Source: an uncultured Coriobacteriaceae bacterium (lineage in GTDB: Bacteria > Actinomycetota > Coriobacteriia > Coriobacteriales > Eggerthellaceae). From it: 6,896 nt of DNA. Shown in pieces: positions 1 through 5,490 of this stretch. A program made the position numbers and the translations under genes. The notes below the pieces were generated by a model. That model was not told where the DNA came from. It searched no databases and saw only the letters and a program-made list of their open reading frames with translations. The DNA is taken from assembly GCA_900554945.1 (NCBI GenBank), contig USJN01000081.1, forward strand, positions 1 through 6,896. The letters are read 5' to 3'. Position 1 is the first letter of the stretch. Each line of letters starts with the position of its first letter.

Positions 1-186
1 GCGTTGCCTTGGGGGAACGCGCTCGCTTCCATTCGATGTTTTCCATAGTATCGCGAGCGTGGGGTAAGTGGTAGTTCGAAAAACAAATGCCTGGCTATCG
101 TAATTCGCGATATGCTGAAAATGTCGCCTTGTTCGAGTGCGGATTCGTCGATGCGGAAGGCGAGGGGCCGAAGCTTCAGAAAACTG

Positions 187-202
187 TTAACCCCATCGAA
201 AC
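187..202 (+). promoter_or_regulatory. Candidate GlnR-type operator overlapping the -35 region
   Basis: The sequence reads TTAAC, six bases, then GAAAC. Actinobacterial GlnR is known to bind paired a/b boxes of the form gTnAC-N6-GAAAC; here the b box is perfect, the a box matches except for the first base, and the spacing is exactly six. The site ends 9 bp before the -10 hexamer, the placement used by PhoB/OmpR-type activators that substitute for a -35 contact. Only one a/b pair is evident; the expected neighbouring pair 22 bp away is not there, though a GAAAAC lies at 179-184 out of register. The probable cognate regulator is encoded by the second gene of this operon. The match is short, so chance cannot be excluded. 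Confidence 0.45.
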
Positions 203-217
203 ATGACCCGATATAAT
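187..217 (+). promoter_or_regulatory. Probable glnA promoter (perfect -10, poor -35)
   Basis: A perfect TATAAT lies at 212-217. The best -35-like hexamer is TTAACC at 187-192, matching TTGACA at four of six positions but with a 19-bp spacer; the position for an ideal 17-bp spacer (189-194) reads AACCCC, which is not a -35. A good -10 with a missing -35 is typical of promoters needing an activator. Transcription would start near 224, giving a leader of about 90 nt before the glutamine synthetase ATG at 313. Confidence 0.6.
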
Positions 218-262
218 GGGAAAATATTCTAAGGGCGTGGCCTGCGGTGCAGCTGCGCTTGA

Positions 263-281
263 GCGGTGCGGGGCACACCGC
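263..281 (+). other. Small hairpin in the glnA leader
   Basis: GCGGTG at 263-268 is the exact reverse complement of CACCGC at 276-281, with a 7-nt loop. A second copy of GCGGTGC at 244-250 could pair with the same right arm, so two leader folds are possible. It lies 17 nt upstream of the Shine-Dalgarno and would not mask it. No role is known; it does not resemble the cyanobacterial glnA glutamine riboswitch as far as I can judge. Confidence 0.3.
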
Positions 282-312
282 CGAGAACGATCGAACGCAA
301 GGAGCATATGCC

Positions 313-1656
313 ATGTCATCCAATCCGGAACAAGATTTCGTGCTCAAAACCATCAAGGGCCGCGATGTCCACTTCGTCCGCTTCTGGTTTACCGATGTTC
401 TCGGCAACATGAAGTCGTTCGCCGTCATCCCGAGCGAGCTCGAGAACGCCTTCGAGGACGGCATGGGCTTCGACGGCAGCTGCGTCGAGGGCTTTTGCCG
501 CACGCGCGAAAGCGACATGCTCGCCTTCCCCGACGCCTCGACCTTCCAGGTGCTTCCGTGGCGCCCGGAGAGCAACGCGGTGGGGCGCATGTTCTGCGAC
601 ATCCGCACGCCTGACGGCAAGCCCTTCGAGGGCGACCCGCGCCAGGTGCTCGCGCGCGAGGTCGAGCGCGCGCTCGATATGGGCTACGTGCTTAACGTCG
701 GGCCCGAGCTCGAGTTCTTCTACTTTAAGGACCAGCATTCGACCGAGGTGCTCGACCATGGTGGGTATTTCGACCTGACGAGCCTCGACTACGCTTCCGA
801 CCTGCGACGCGACACGGTGCTCACCCTGGAGAAGATGGGCATCCCGGTGGAGTACTCCCACCACGAGAACGGCCCTTCCCAGCACGAGATTGACCTGCGC
901 TTCACCGACGCGCTGTCCATGGCCGACGCGGTGATGACGTACAAGCTGGTCGTCAAGGAGATCGCCATGAAGCACGGTGTGTACGCGTCGTTCATGCCCA
1001 AACCCATGGCGGGCGAGCCGGGCAGCGGCATGCACGTGCACCAGAGCCTTTACGACCTCGACGGCAACAACGCCTTCTACGATCCGGACGATCCCCAGGG
1101 CTACCGTCTGTCGAAAGTGGCCAAACGCTACCTGGCGGGCCTGCTCAAGTACGCGCCCGAGTTCTGCGCCATCACGAACCAGCACGTGAACTCGTACAAG
1201 CGCCTCATCGCCGGCGGCGAGGCGCCTATCTACCTGTCGTGGGCTCGCTCGAACCGCTCCACGCTCGTGCGCGTGCCGGGCTACCGACCTGCGAGCGAGG
1301 GCGCGTGCCGCCTCGAGCTGCGCAGCCCCGACCCCAGCGCGAACCCCTACCTTGCCTTCGCCGTCATGCTGGCGGCGGGCCTCGCGGGCATCGAAGAGGA
1401 GCTGGAGCTGCAGGAGCCCAACGAGGACCAGGATCTGTTCATGCTGTCGCGCCAGGATCTGCGCCAGCAGGGCATCGCCACGCTTCCCGAGAGCCTGGGC
1501 GAGGCGGTGGAGCTGTTCGCGGAATCCGAGCTGATGCGCGCCACGCTGGGCGATCACATCCATTCGTACCTTGTGGCCGCGAAACGCGCCGAGTGGAACG
1601 ACTACCAGGGGTACGTGTCGCAGTGGGAGCGCGACCGCTATCTCGCGGTGCTGTGA
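313..1656 (+). CDS. glnA: Glutamine synthetase, class I (alpha-type)
   Basis: This cytoplasmic enzyme makes glutamine from glutamate, ammonia and ATP, the entry step of nitrogen assimilation. The 447-residue product is the usual GSI length and carries the family signatures in order: DGSC at 54-57, GPELEFF at 130-136 with metal-binding glutamates, HHENGPSQHEI at 183-193, FMPKP at 227-231, GSGMHVHQSL at 237-246, NSYKRL at 293-298 followed by the flap glutamate E303, and RLELRSPDPSANPYLAF from 333. At the place of the adenylylation tyrosine (NLYxLP in beta-type enzymes) it has D-L-F-M-L with Phe376, and the beta-type insertion appears absent, so control by adenylylation is unlikely. Arg63 matches the position of the feedback-inhibition arginine of Bacillus GS (Arg62, from memory). 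ATG at 313 is chosen because AAGGAG at 299-304 sits 8 nt upstream; the in-frame GTG at 247 has no such support. A glnR-like gene follows after 18 bp. Confidence 0.95.
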   Translation: MSSNPEQDFVLKTIKGRDVHFVRFWFTDVLGNMKSFAVIPSELENAFEDGMGFDGSCVEGFCRTRESDMLAFPDASTFQVLPWRPESNAVGRMFCDIRTPDGKPFEGDPRQVLAREVERALDMGYVLNVGPELEFFYFKDQHSTEVLDHGGYFDLTSLDYASDLRRDTVLTLEKMGIPVEYSHHENGPSQHEIDLRFTDALSMADAVMTYKLVVKEIAMKHGVYASFMPKPMAGEPGSGMHVHQSLYDLDGNNAFYDPDDPQGYRLSKVAKRYLAGLLKYAPEFCAITNQHVNSYKRLIAGGEAPIYLSWARSNRSTLVRVPGYRPASEGACRLELRSPDPSANPYLAFAVMLAAGLAGIEEELELQEPNEDQDLFMLSRQDLRQQGIATLPESLGEAVELFAESELMRATLGDHIHSYLVAAKRAEWNDYQGYVSQWERDRYLAVL

Positions 1657-1674
1657 CGTGCGAAAGGAGGGGGC

Positions 1675-2349
1675 ATGCAGCGCAAGCAGGTGATATTCGT
1701 CGCCGACAGCCTCGACAACGCGCATAAGTTCCAGCAGGTGCTGTCGAGCCTGGACGTGGACGTGGCAGCGGGATCCTCCGCCCAGTTCAAGAAGCTGCTC
1801 GGGCGCCATCCCGCATGCGATCTCGTCGTATACGAGGCGCGTGGCGGCGCCTCGGAGGACGTGGCCGGCATCGAGGCGCTGCTGCTCGAGGACGGAACGG
1901 CATCGCTCCTGGTCATCGTGGGGGAGGGCCAGCTCGCGCGCTTTCGTCTGCCGGTGCAGGTGAAGAGCGACTTCGTGATGCGAAACGCCTCGCCCGAGGA
2001 GTGCGCGGCGCGCATCCGCCAGCTGCTGTGGCCCGGCAACGAGGCCGCCACGTCCGACTGCCTCGTCGTGGAGAACATGACGGTGAACCTGGCAACCTAC
2101 CAGGTCACCGTGGCCGGCGAGCCGCTCGACCTCACCTACCTCGAGTACGCGCTGCTGGCCTTCCTCGTCACGCACCCCTCGCGCACGTACTCGCGCGACG
2201 CGCTGCTGCGCCGCGTGTGGGGCTTCGACTACTACGGCGGCTCGCGCACGGTGGACGTCCACGTCCGCCGTATCCGCGCGAAGCTGGGCCCCGAACTGGC
2301 TCAGCACCTGGAAACCGTCCGCGGCGTCGGCTACCTCTGGAGCGCATAG
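1675..2349 (+). CDS. glnR: GlnR-like orphan OmpR-family response regulator
   Basis: A 224-residue transcriptional regulator with a degenerate receiver domain (about 1-120) and an OmpR/PhoB winged helix (about 130-224). The DNA-binding part includes LDLTYLEYALL, then WGFDYYGGSRTVDVHVRR starting at residue 182 and RAKLGPE, ending TVRGVGYLW; this closely resembles my recollection of Streptomyces GlnR, the global nitrogen regulator that controls glnA. The receiver lacks a phospho-acceptor aspartate: after the beta-3 strand (CDLVVY) the residue is Glu54, and the acidic cluster near the N-terminus is reduced to Asp11. That fits GlnR being an atypical, phosphorylation-independent regulator. It starts at ATG 1675 behind a near-perfect AAAGGAGG (1663-1670) and is almost certainly co-transcribed with glnA; no partner histidine kinase is in the window. 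The regulator class is secure, the GlnR identity is likely, and its targets here are inferred. A different orphan OmpR-type regulator is the alternative. Confidence 0.8.
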   Translation: MQRKQVIFVADSLDNAHKFQQVLSSLDVDVAAGSSAQFKKLLGRHPACDLVVYEARGGASEDVAGIEALLLEDGTASLLVIVGEGQLARFRLPVQVKSDFVMRNASPEECAARIRQLLWPGNEAATSDCLVVENMTVNLATYQVTVAGEPLDLTYLEYALLAFLVTHPSRTYSRDALLRRVWGFDYYGGSRTVDVHVRRIRAKLGPELAQHLETVRGVGYLWSA

Positions 2350-2379
2350 GCGCTTGCGCTCCAGAGGCGAAAGCGCCTA
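2334..2379. terminator. Bidirectional terminator-like inverted repeats between convergent genes
   Basis: Two overlapping perfect inverted repeats fill this junction. Hairpin A pairs 2334-2345 with 2356-2367 (12 bp, 10-nt loop). Hairpin B pairs 2347-2355 (TAGGCGCTT) with 2371-2379 (AAGCGCCTA), 9 bp, with three further inner pairs (2357-2359 with 2367-2369). They exclude each other because the left arm of B is the loop of A. The outermost three pairs of B are the stop codon of glnR (2347-2349) against the stop codon of the - strand helicase (2379-2377). Neither side has a U-tract, so this is not a canonical intrinsic terminator; a 3'-end-protecting or transcript-separating structure is plausible. 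Confidence 0.6.
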
Positions 2380-3996
2380 GCGGCGTTTGCTGTGCTGGCG
2401 AGCCACCTCGGCGCGGTGTGCGCGGCCGGGGCGGAAGTCTCCCTTCGGCTTCGCGGCGCCCGCTTGCTTGCGGGAATTCCCGCTCTGCGACTGCGCTTGC
2501 TTGCGTGTGGCTCCATCCTGCGGCTTGCGCGAGTGTTCGTTCTGAGCCCGTGCGCTCTTGCGCGCGCGCTCGGCCTGCGCCTTCGCGCCCTTGGCGGGCC
2601 TGCTCGTCTCAGGCGAGCTCTTGCGGGTGCGCTGCCCGTCAGCATGCGACGCCTTCTTGCTGTTGTGAGTTTTGGCGCCCTTGCCCGCCGCCTTCCCGCT
2701 GCGTCCGCCGTTCCCGTTGCGCGCTTCCTCGCGCTCCTCGGCGGCGCGGGCCTGCGCCTTCTTCTTTTTCTTCTCGCGCTTGTCCATCTCGCGCTTCGCC
2801 TCGGCGATGTCGGGGTCGCGTTTCGCTGCGGCTTTCGTGGCGCGTTCGGCGGCGGCCACGGCGCACGCTTCCTCGTCAAAACCCTCGATGCGCACCTCGG
2901 GAATCTCGCGCTTCGTGAACTTCTCGATGTCGGCGAGCGCTTCCTGCGTCTCGGGCGTGACGAAGGAAATCGCGCGGCCCTTCGCGCCTGCGCGCCCCGT
3001 GCGCCCGATGCGGTGCACGTAATCCTCCGCCTGCGTCGGCAAATCGTAGTTCACGACGTAGTTCACCTCGTCGACATCGATGCCGCGGGCGAGCACGTCG
3101 GTGGCCACCAGGATGTCGGTCGTTCCGGCTGCGAAATTCTCGAGCGCGCGTCGGCGCTGGTTCTGCGTGCGGCTTGAGTGGATGGCCTCCACTGAGTACC
3201 CGGCGCGCTTCAGGCGGCGGCACGTCGCGTCGGCGCGGCTGCGCGTGCGGGCGAACACGATGACGCGCTCGTGCCCCCATGCGGCGATCGTCGCGCGCAG
3301 GAGGTCGGCCTTGAGCACCTGCGGCACGCGCACGATGCACTGGTCGACCGTGTCGGCGGTCTCGCCCTTGTGCGCAATCTCCACTACCTCGGGGTCGCGC
3401 AAGAACGTTCCCGCAACCCCCTCGATCGAGCGGTCGATGGTGGCGGAGAACAAAAGCGTCTGGCGCGTTTTCGGCGTGGCAGCGACGATCTTTTTCACTG
3501 ACGGCAGAAAGCCCATGTCAAGCATTCGGTCGGCCTCGTCGAGCACGAGCACCTCCACGCGATCGAGGTGCGCAGCCTTCTGTTCCATGAGGTCGATGAG
3601 GCGCCCCGGCGTGGCGATGAGCACGTCGGTTCCGCGTTTCAATGCGCTGATCTGCGGGTTGTACGACACGCCGCCCACGACGGAAAGCACGCGGTGGTGG
3701 GTCGATTTCGCCACGGCCTCGCAGACCTCCGCGATCTGCGCGGCGAGCTCGCGCGTCGGGGTGACGACGAGCATGAGCGGCCCGCGCTCGCCCTTCGCAT
3801 GCCCGAGCTTGTCCATCGAGGGAAGCGAGAAGGCGGCGGTTTTGCCCGTTCCCGTCTTCGCGGCGGCGATGATGTCGTGCCCTTCGAGGACAAGCGGGAT
3901 CGCGCGCTCTTGCACGGGGGTCGGCTCTTCGTAGCCGAGGGACGCGACGGCGGCAAGTGCCTTGGGGCTCAGCCCCAGATCGTCGAATGAAGCCAT
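2377..3996 (-). CDS. DEAD-box ATP-dependent RNA helicase (RhlE-like)
   Basis: A 539-residue ATP-driven RNA-unwinding enzyme, probably active in ribosome assembly or RNA turnover in the cytoplasm. All core motifs are present: Q motif GYEEPTPVQ (Q29), motif I AAKTGTGKT (45-53), PTRELA (80-85), TPGR (129-132), DEAD (153-156), SAT (184-186), motif IV VIVFARTR, motif V ATDVLARGID, motif VI HRIGRTGR (328-335). From about 370 an Ala/Glu/Lys helix with a five-lysine run leads into a basic, low-complexity tail rich in Arg, Lys, Gln, Ser and Gly, ending HSKRR, with recurring [S/T/A]-R-K triplets; such tails usually bind RNA nonspecifically. MASFDDLGLSP matches the usual family start; its nearest Shine-Dalgarno (AAAGGA, 4011-4016) is 14 nt away, longer than ideal. 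An in-frame ATG at 4020 would add eight residues but has no ribosome site. It follows the glycosyltransferase by 45 nt and is probably co-transcribed. RhlE versus another DEAD-box subfamily is not settled. Confidence 0.93.
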   Translation of the reverse strand: MASFDDLGLSPKALAAVASLGYEEPTPVQERAIPLVLEGHDIIAAAKTGTGKTAAFSLPSMDKLGHAKGERGPLMLVVTPTRELAAQIAEVCEAVAKSTHHRVLSVVGGVSYNPQISALKRGTDVLIATPGRLIDLMEQKAAHLDRVEVLVLDEADRMLDMGFLPSVKKIVAATPKTRQTLLFSATIDRSIEGVAGTFLRDPEVVEIAHKGETADTVDQCIVRVPQVLKADLLRATIAAWGHERVIVFARTRSRADATCRRLKRAGYSVEAIHSSRTQNQRRRALENFAAGTTDILVATDVLARGIDVDEVNYVVNYDLPTQAEDYVHRIGRTGRAGAKGRAISFVTPETQEALADIEKFTKREIPEVRIEGFDEEACAVAAAERATKAAAKRDPDIAEAKREMDKREKKKKKAQARAAEEREEARNGNGGRSGKAAGKGAKTHNSKKASHADGQRTRKSSPETSRPAKGAKAQAERARKSARAQNEHSRKPQDGATRKQAQSQSGNSRKQAGAAKPKGDFRPGRAHRAEVARQHSKRR

Positions 3997-4020
3997 AATT
4001 TTTCGGTTGTTCCTTTCCAT

Positions 4021-4037
4021 CTCGGCGCGATGCCGAG
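4021..4037. other. Hairpin between glycosyltransferase and helicase genes
   Basis: CTCGGC at 4021-4026 and GCCGAG at 4032-4037 form a perfect 6-bp stem with a 5-nt loop. In - strand RNA it starts four nt after the glycosyltransferase stop codon and ends just before the helicase Shine-Dalgarno region. There is no U-tract (the following bases are purine-rich), so it is more likely an intercistronic RNA structure than a terminator. Whether it affects helicase translation is unknown. Confidence 0.4.
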
Positions 4038-4041
4038 TGCG

Positions 4042-5475
4042 TTAGCGGATGTGTGCGGGGGTATGCCCCCAGTAGAAGTGGAGGAAGCGCTTCTTGCGCA
4101 TGCGCGCATCGGTGCTCGGCTCGGCTGCGGCCAGGCGCAACGCATTGCGAGCGATGTCGATCGCCGCGTTCGGGCGGCGCAGGAAGGAACCCTGCGTGAG
4201 CATCGCTTCCACGATAGCGGGGTTCGCATCGACATGCCCCATCGCTCCGACGAGCTCGCGTGCGGTCGTCACGTGCAGGGCGGCACCGAGTGAGGTCAGC
4301 ATGCGCACGTTGATGTTCTCCTGGCCATAGGCGCGCCCGAGCAAGATCATGGGCGCCTTCGCGCAGAGGCACTCGGTCACGGTGAGCCCGCCCGGCTTGC
4401 AGATCACCAGATCGCTCGCGGCCATGAGCTCGGCCATGCCCTCCACGTACTCGAGCACCGTGGCGTTCGGAATTCCCAGCTCCTCGCATTCCCGTCGCAG
4501 GTGGGCGGCGTATTCCGCGTCAGCGCCTGCCACGATCACGAGGTGGGTGTTCTTGAAGCGGTGCAGGTAGGGAAGCATCTTGTCGAGCGCCTCTCGGAAG
4601 CGCACGTAGGGCGTGGGAAGATACGCGCCCGCGAGCGCCAGCACGATGCGCTTGTCCTGCGGCAGCCCGAACTTCTCGCGTCCTGCGGCCTTGTCGTAGG
4701 TCTTGCGGAACGCGGGGCGCGCGGGGATGCCCGTGATCGTGATGCGCTCCTCGGGCACCTTGCGCGGGCGTAAGGTCTCGGCCATCGACTCGTTCGCGAC
4801 GCAGAAAAGGTCGCTGTGCAGATGGGGCCACATGCCTTCCGTCTCGTAGTCGGTGGGGACGCATACGATGGGGAAGGACTGCCCGGTGATCATGCGCGCG
4901 CCGACGGCGACGTTGGCGGCGGTGATGTGCGTGCAGACGATGGCGAGGGGCTGAGTTTTGCGCACGCGATCGGTGAAGCGGGGGAACATGATGCGCGACC
5001 AGGCGGTGCCGCCTCCCCACAGAAGGCGCCCCGTGAGGGTGTAGCGCCAGGTGAGGTCGTAGATGGGACGCGTCGGGCCGGTGAACATCGACGCCATCTT
5101 GTCGCCGTTCATGCGCATGCGGCCGAAGTCGAGCACGTCGAGCACCTCGACGTTCAGGTCCTCGGGGCAGGGGACACCATCGCGAAGGGATGGGTCGTCG
5201 CGCAAAAGCTCGAGCGCCTGCGCGACAGCATTCGCCGCACTGCGATGGCCCGAGCCGACCGAGGCGTGCATCACGATGACCGTCGGGCGCGTTGCGTCGT
5301 CGGGGGTGCTGGCCCCGGGCTGCTGCTCGGGTGCGTCGTCGGGCGAGCCCTCGTTTGTGTCGGCAAGCACCTGCTCAGGAGCATCTTTGCGCGCAACCCC
5401 CGATGCCCCTTCGGGCGTGGTAGGCTGCTGCGCGAGCTCGTTGTCCATTTCGCCAGTGTGTTCCATGGTTTCCAT
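4042..5475 (-). CDS. MGDG-synthase/UgtP-like glycosyltransferase (GT28/MurG fold)
   Basis: A 477-residue GT-B glycosyltransferase of the MurG / monogalactosyldiacylglycerol synthase superfamily; bacterial members typically add sugar from a UDP-sugar to diacylglycerol at the inner membrane face, making glycolipids used as membrane lipids or polymer anchors. The acceptor-side domain (about 65-230) opens with HASVGSGHRSAANAV (70-84). The donor-side domain (about 270-450) has the diagnostic VICKPGGLTVTE (357-368), with Glu368, and GQEN (384-387); GIPARPAF at 249-256 is the usual interdomain segment. Residues 1-63 are acidic, Pro/Ala/Glu/Asp-rich and probably disordered. No signal peptide or membrane span is visible; basic residues near the C-terminus could help membrane contact. 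The start is uncertain: ATG 5475 lacks a good Shine-Dalgarno, and ATGs at 5466 and 5448 are in frame. The gtrA-like gene ends 15 nt upstream, suggesting one operon. Acceptor and donor sugar cannot be read from sequence. Confidence 0.85.
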   Translation of the reverse strand: METMEHTGEMDNELAQQPTTPEGASGVARKDAPEQVLADTNEGSPDDAPEQQPGASTPDDATRPTVIVMHASVGSGHRSAANAVAQALELLRDDPSLRDGVPCPEDLNVEVLDVLDFGRMRMNGDKMASMFTGPTRPIYDLTWRYTLTGRLLWGGGTAWSRIMFPRFTDRVRKTQPLAIVCTHITAANVAVGARMITGQSFPIVCVPTDYETEGMWPHLHSDLFCVANESMAETLRPRKVPEERITITGIPARPAFRKTYDKAAGREKFGLPQDKRIVLALAGAYLPTPYVRFREALDKMLPYLHRFKNTHLVIVAGADAEYAAHLRRECEELGIPNATVLEYVEGMAELMAASDLVICKPGGLTVTECLCAKAPMILLGRAYGQENINVRMLTSLGAALHVTTARELVGAMGHVDANPAIVEAMLTQGSFLRRPNAAIDIARNALRLAAAEPSTDARMRKKRFLHFYWGHTPAHIR

Positions 5476-5490
5476 CGTAAACGCTGTGGC

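Larger units (their letters stand above)
1..312. other. Non-coding region upstream of glnA
   Basis: No convincing gene is present here. The left edge holds an imperfect hairpin (GCGTT at 1-5 with AACGC at 16-20) and a 7-bp inverted repeat (CGCTCGC at 20-26 with GCGAGCG at 53-59); these may belong to the 3' end of a gene left of the window, but no U-tract follows, so a terminator call is not supported. TATCGCGA at 49-56 reappears inverted as TCGCGATA at 105-112, an 8-bp match that could be chance. Base composition between about 60 and 240 is clearly more AT-rich than the flanking genes, as expected of a promoter region. The part from 180 to 312 holds the glnA promoter, the candidate GlnR site and the leader, listed separately. 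Confidence 0.6.

Noticed and set aside
1..59. An intrinsic terminator of an upstream gene at the left edge
   Set aside because: The stems are short, one loop is 26 nt, and no U-tract follows; there is too little sequence to judge.
185..203. A Firmicutes-type GlnR/TnrA site (TGTNA-N7-TNACA)
   Set aside because: The left half TGTTA is present, but the right half fails at the required spacing, and the local regulator is OmpR-type rather than MerR-type.
247..312. A 22-residue N-terminal extension of glutamine synthetase from GTG 247
   Set aside because: It has no ribosome site, does not resemble any GS N-terminus, and the strong AAGGAG at 299-304 points to ATG 313.
224..312. A glutamine riboswitch in the glnA leader
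   Set aside because: Only a 6-bp hairpin with competing left arms is visible, and known glnA RNA motifs are cyanobacterial; no conserved core could be identified.
216..614. A 132-codon + strand open frame beginning at the promoter -10
   Set aside because: Its start overlaps the TATAAT, it lies mainly inside glnA in another frame, and its product is Arg-rich without a domain.
316..2307. A 663-codon open frame on the - strand opposite glnA and glnR
   Set aside because: Both + strand genes have clear family motifs and ribosome sites. The antisense product is a low-complexity Ala/Arg/His/Val sequence with no recognisable domain, as expected from high-GC third positions read backwards.
2755..2790. 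A programmed -1 frameshift site at the lysine run of the helicase
   Set aside because: The run reads G-AAA-AAG rather than the efficient A-AAA-AAG heptamer, has no clear stimulatory stem, and the in-frame tail continues with consistent basic composition to a stop at the terminator.
1815..2918. A 367-codon + strand frame crossing the end of glnR and the helicase tail
   Set aside because: Arg/Ala/Pro-rich shadow crossing a convergent gene junction, with no ribosome site or domain.
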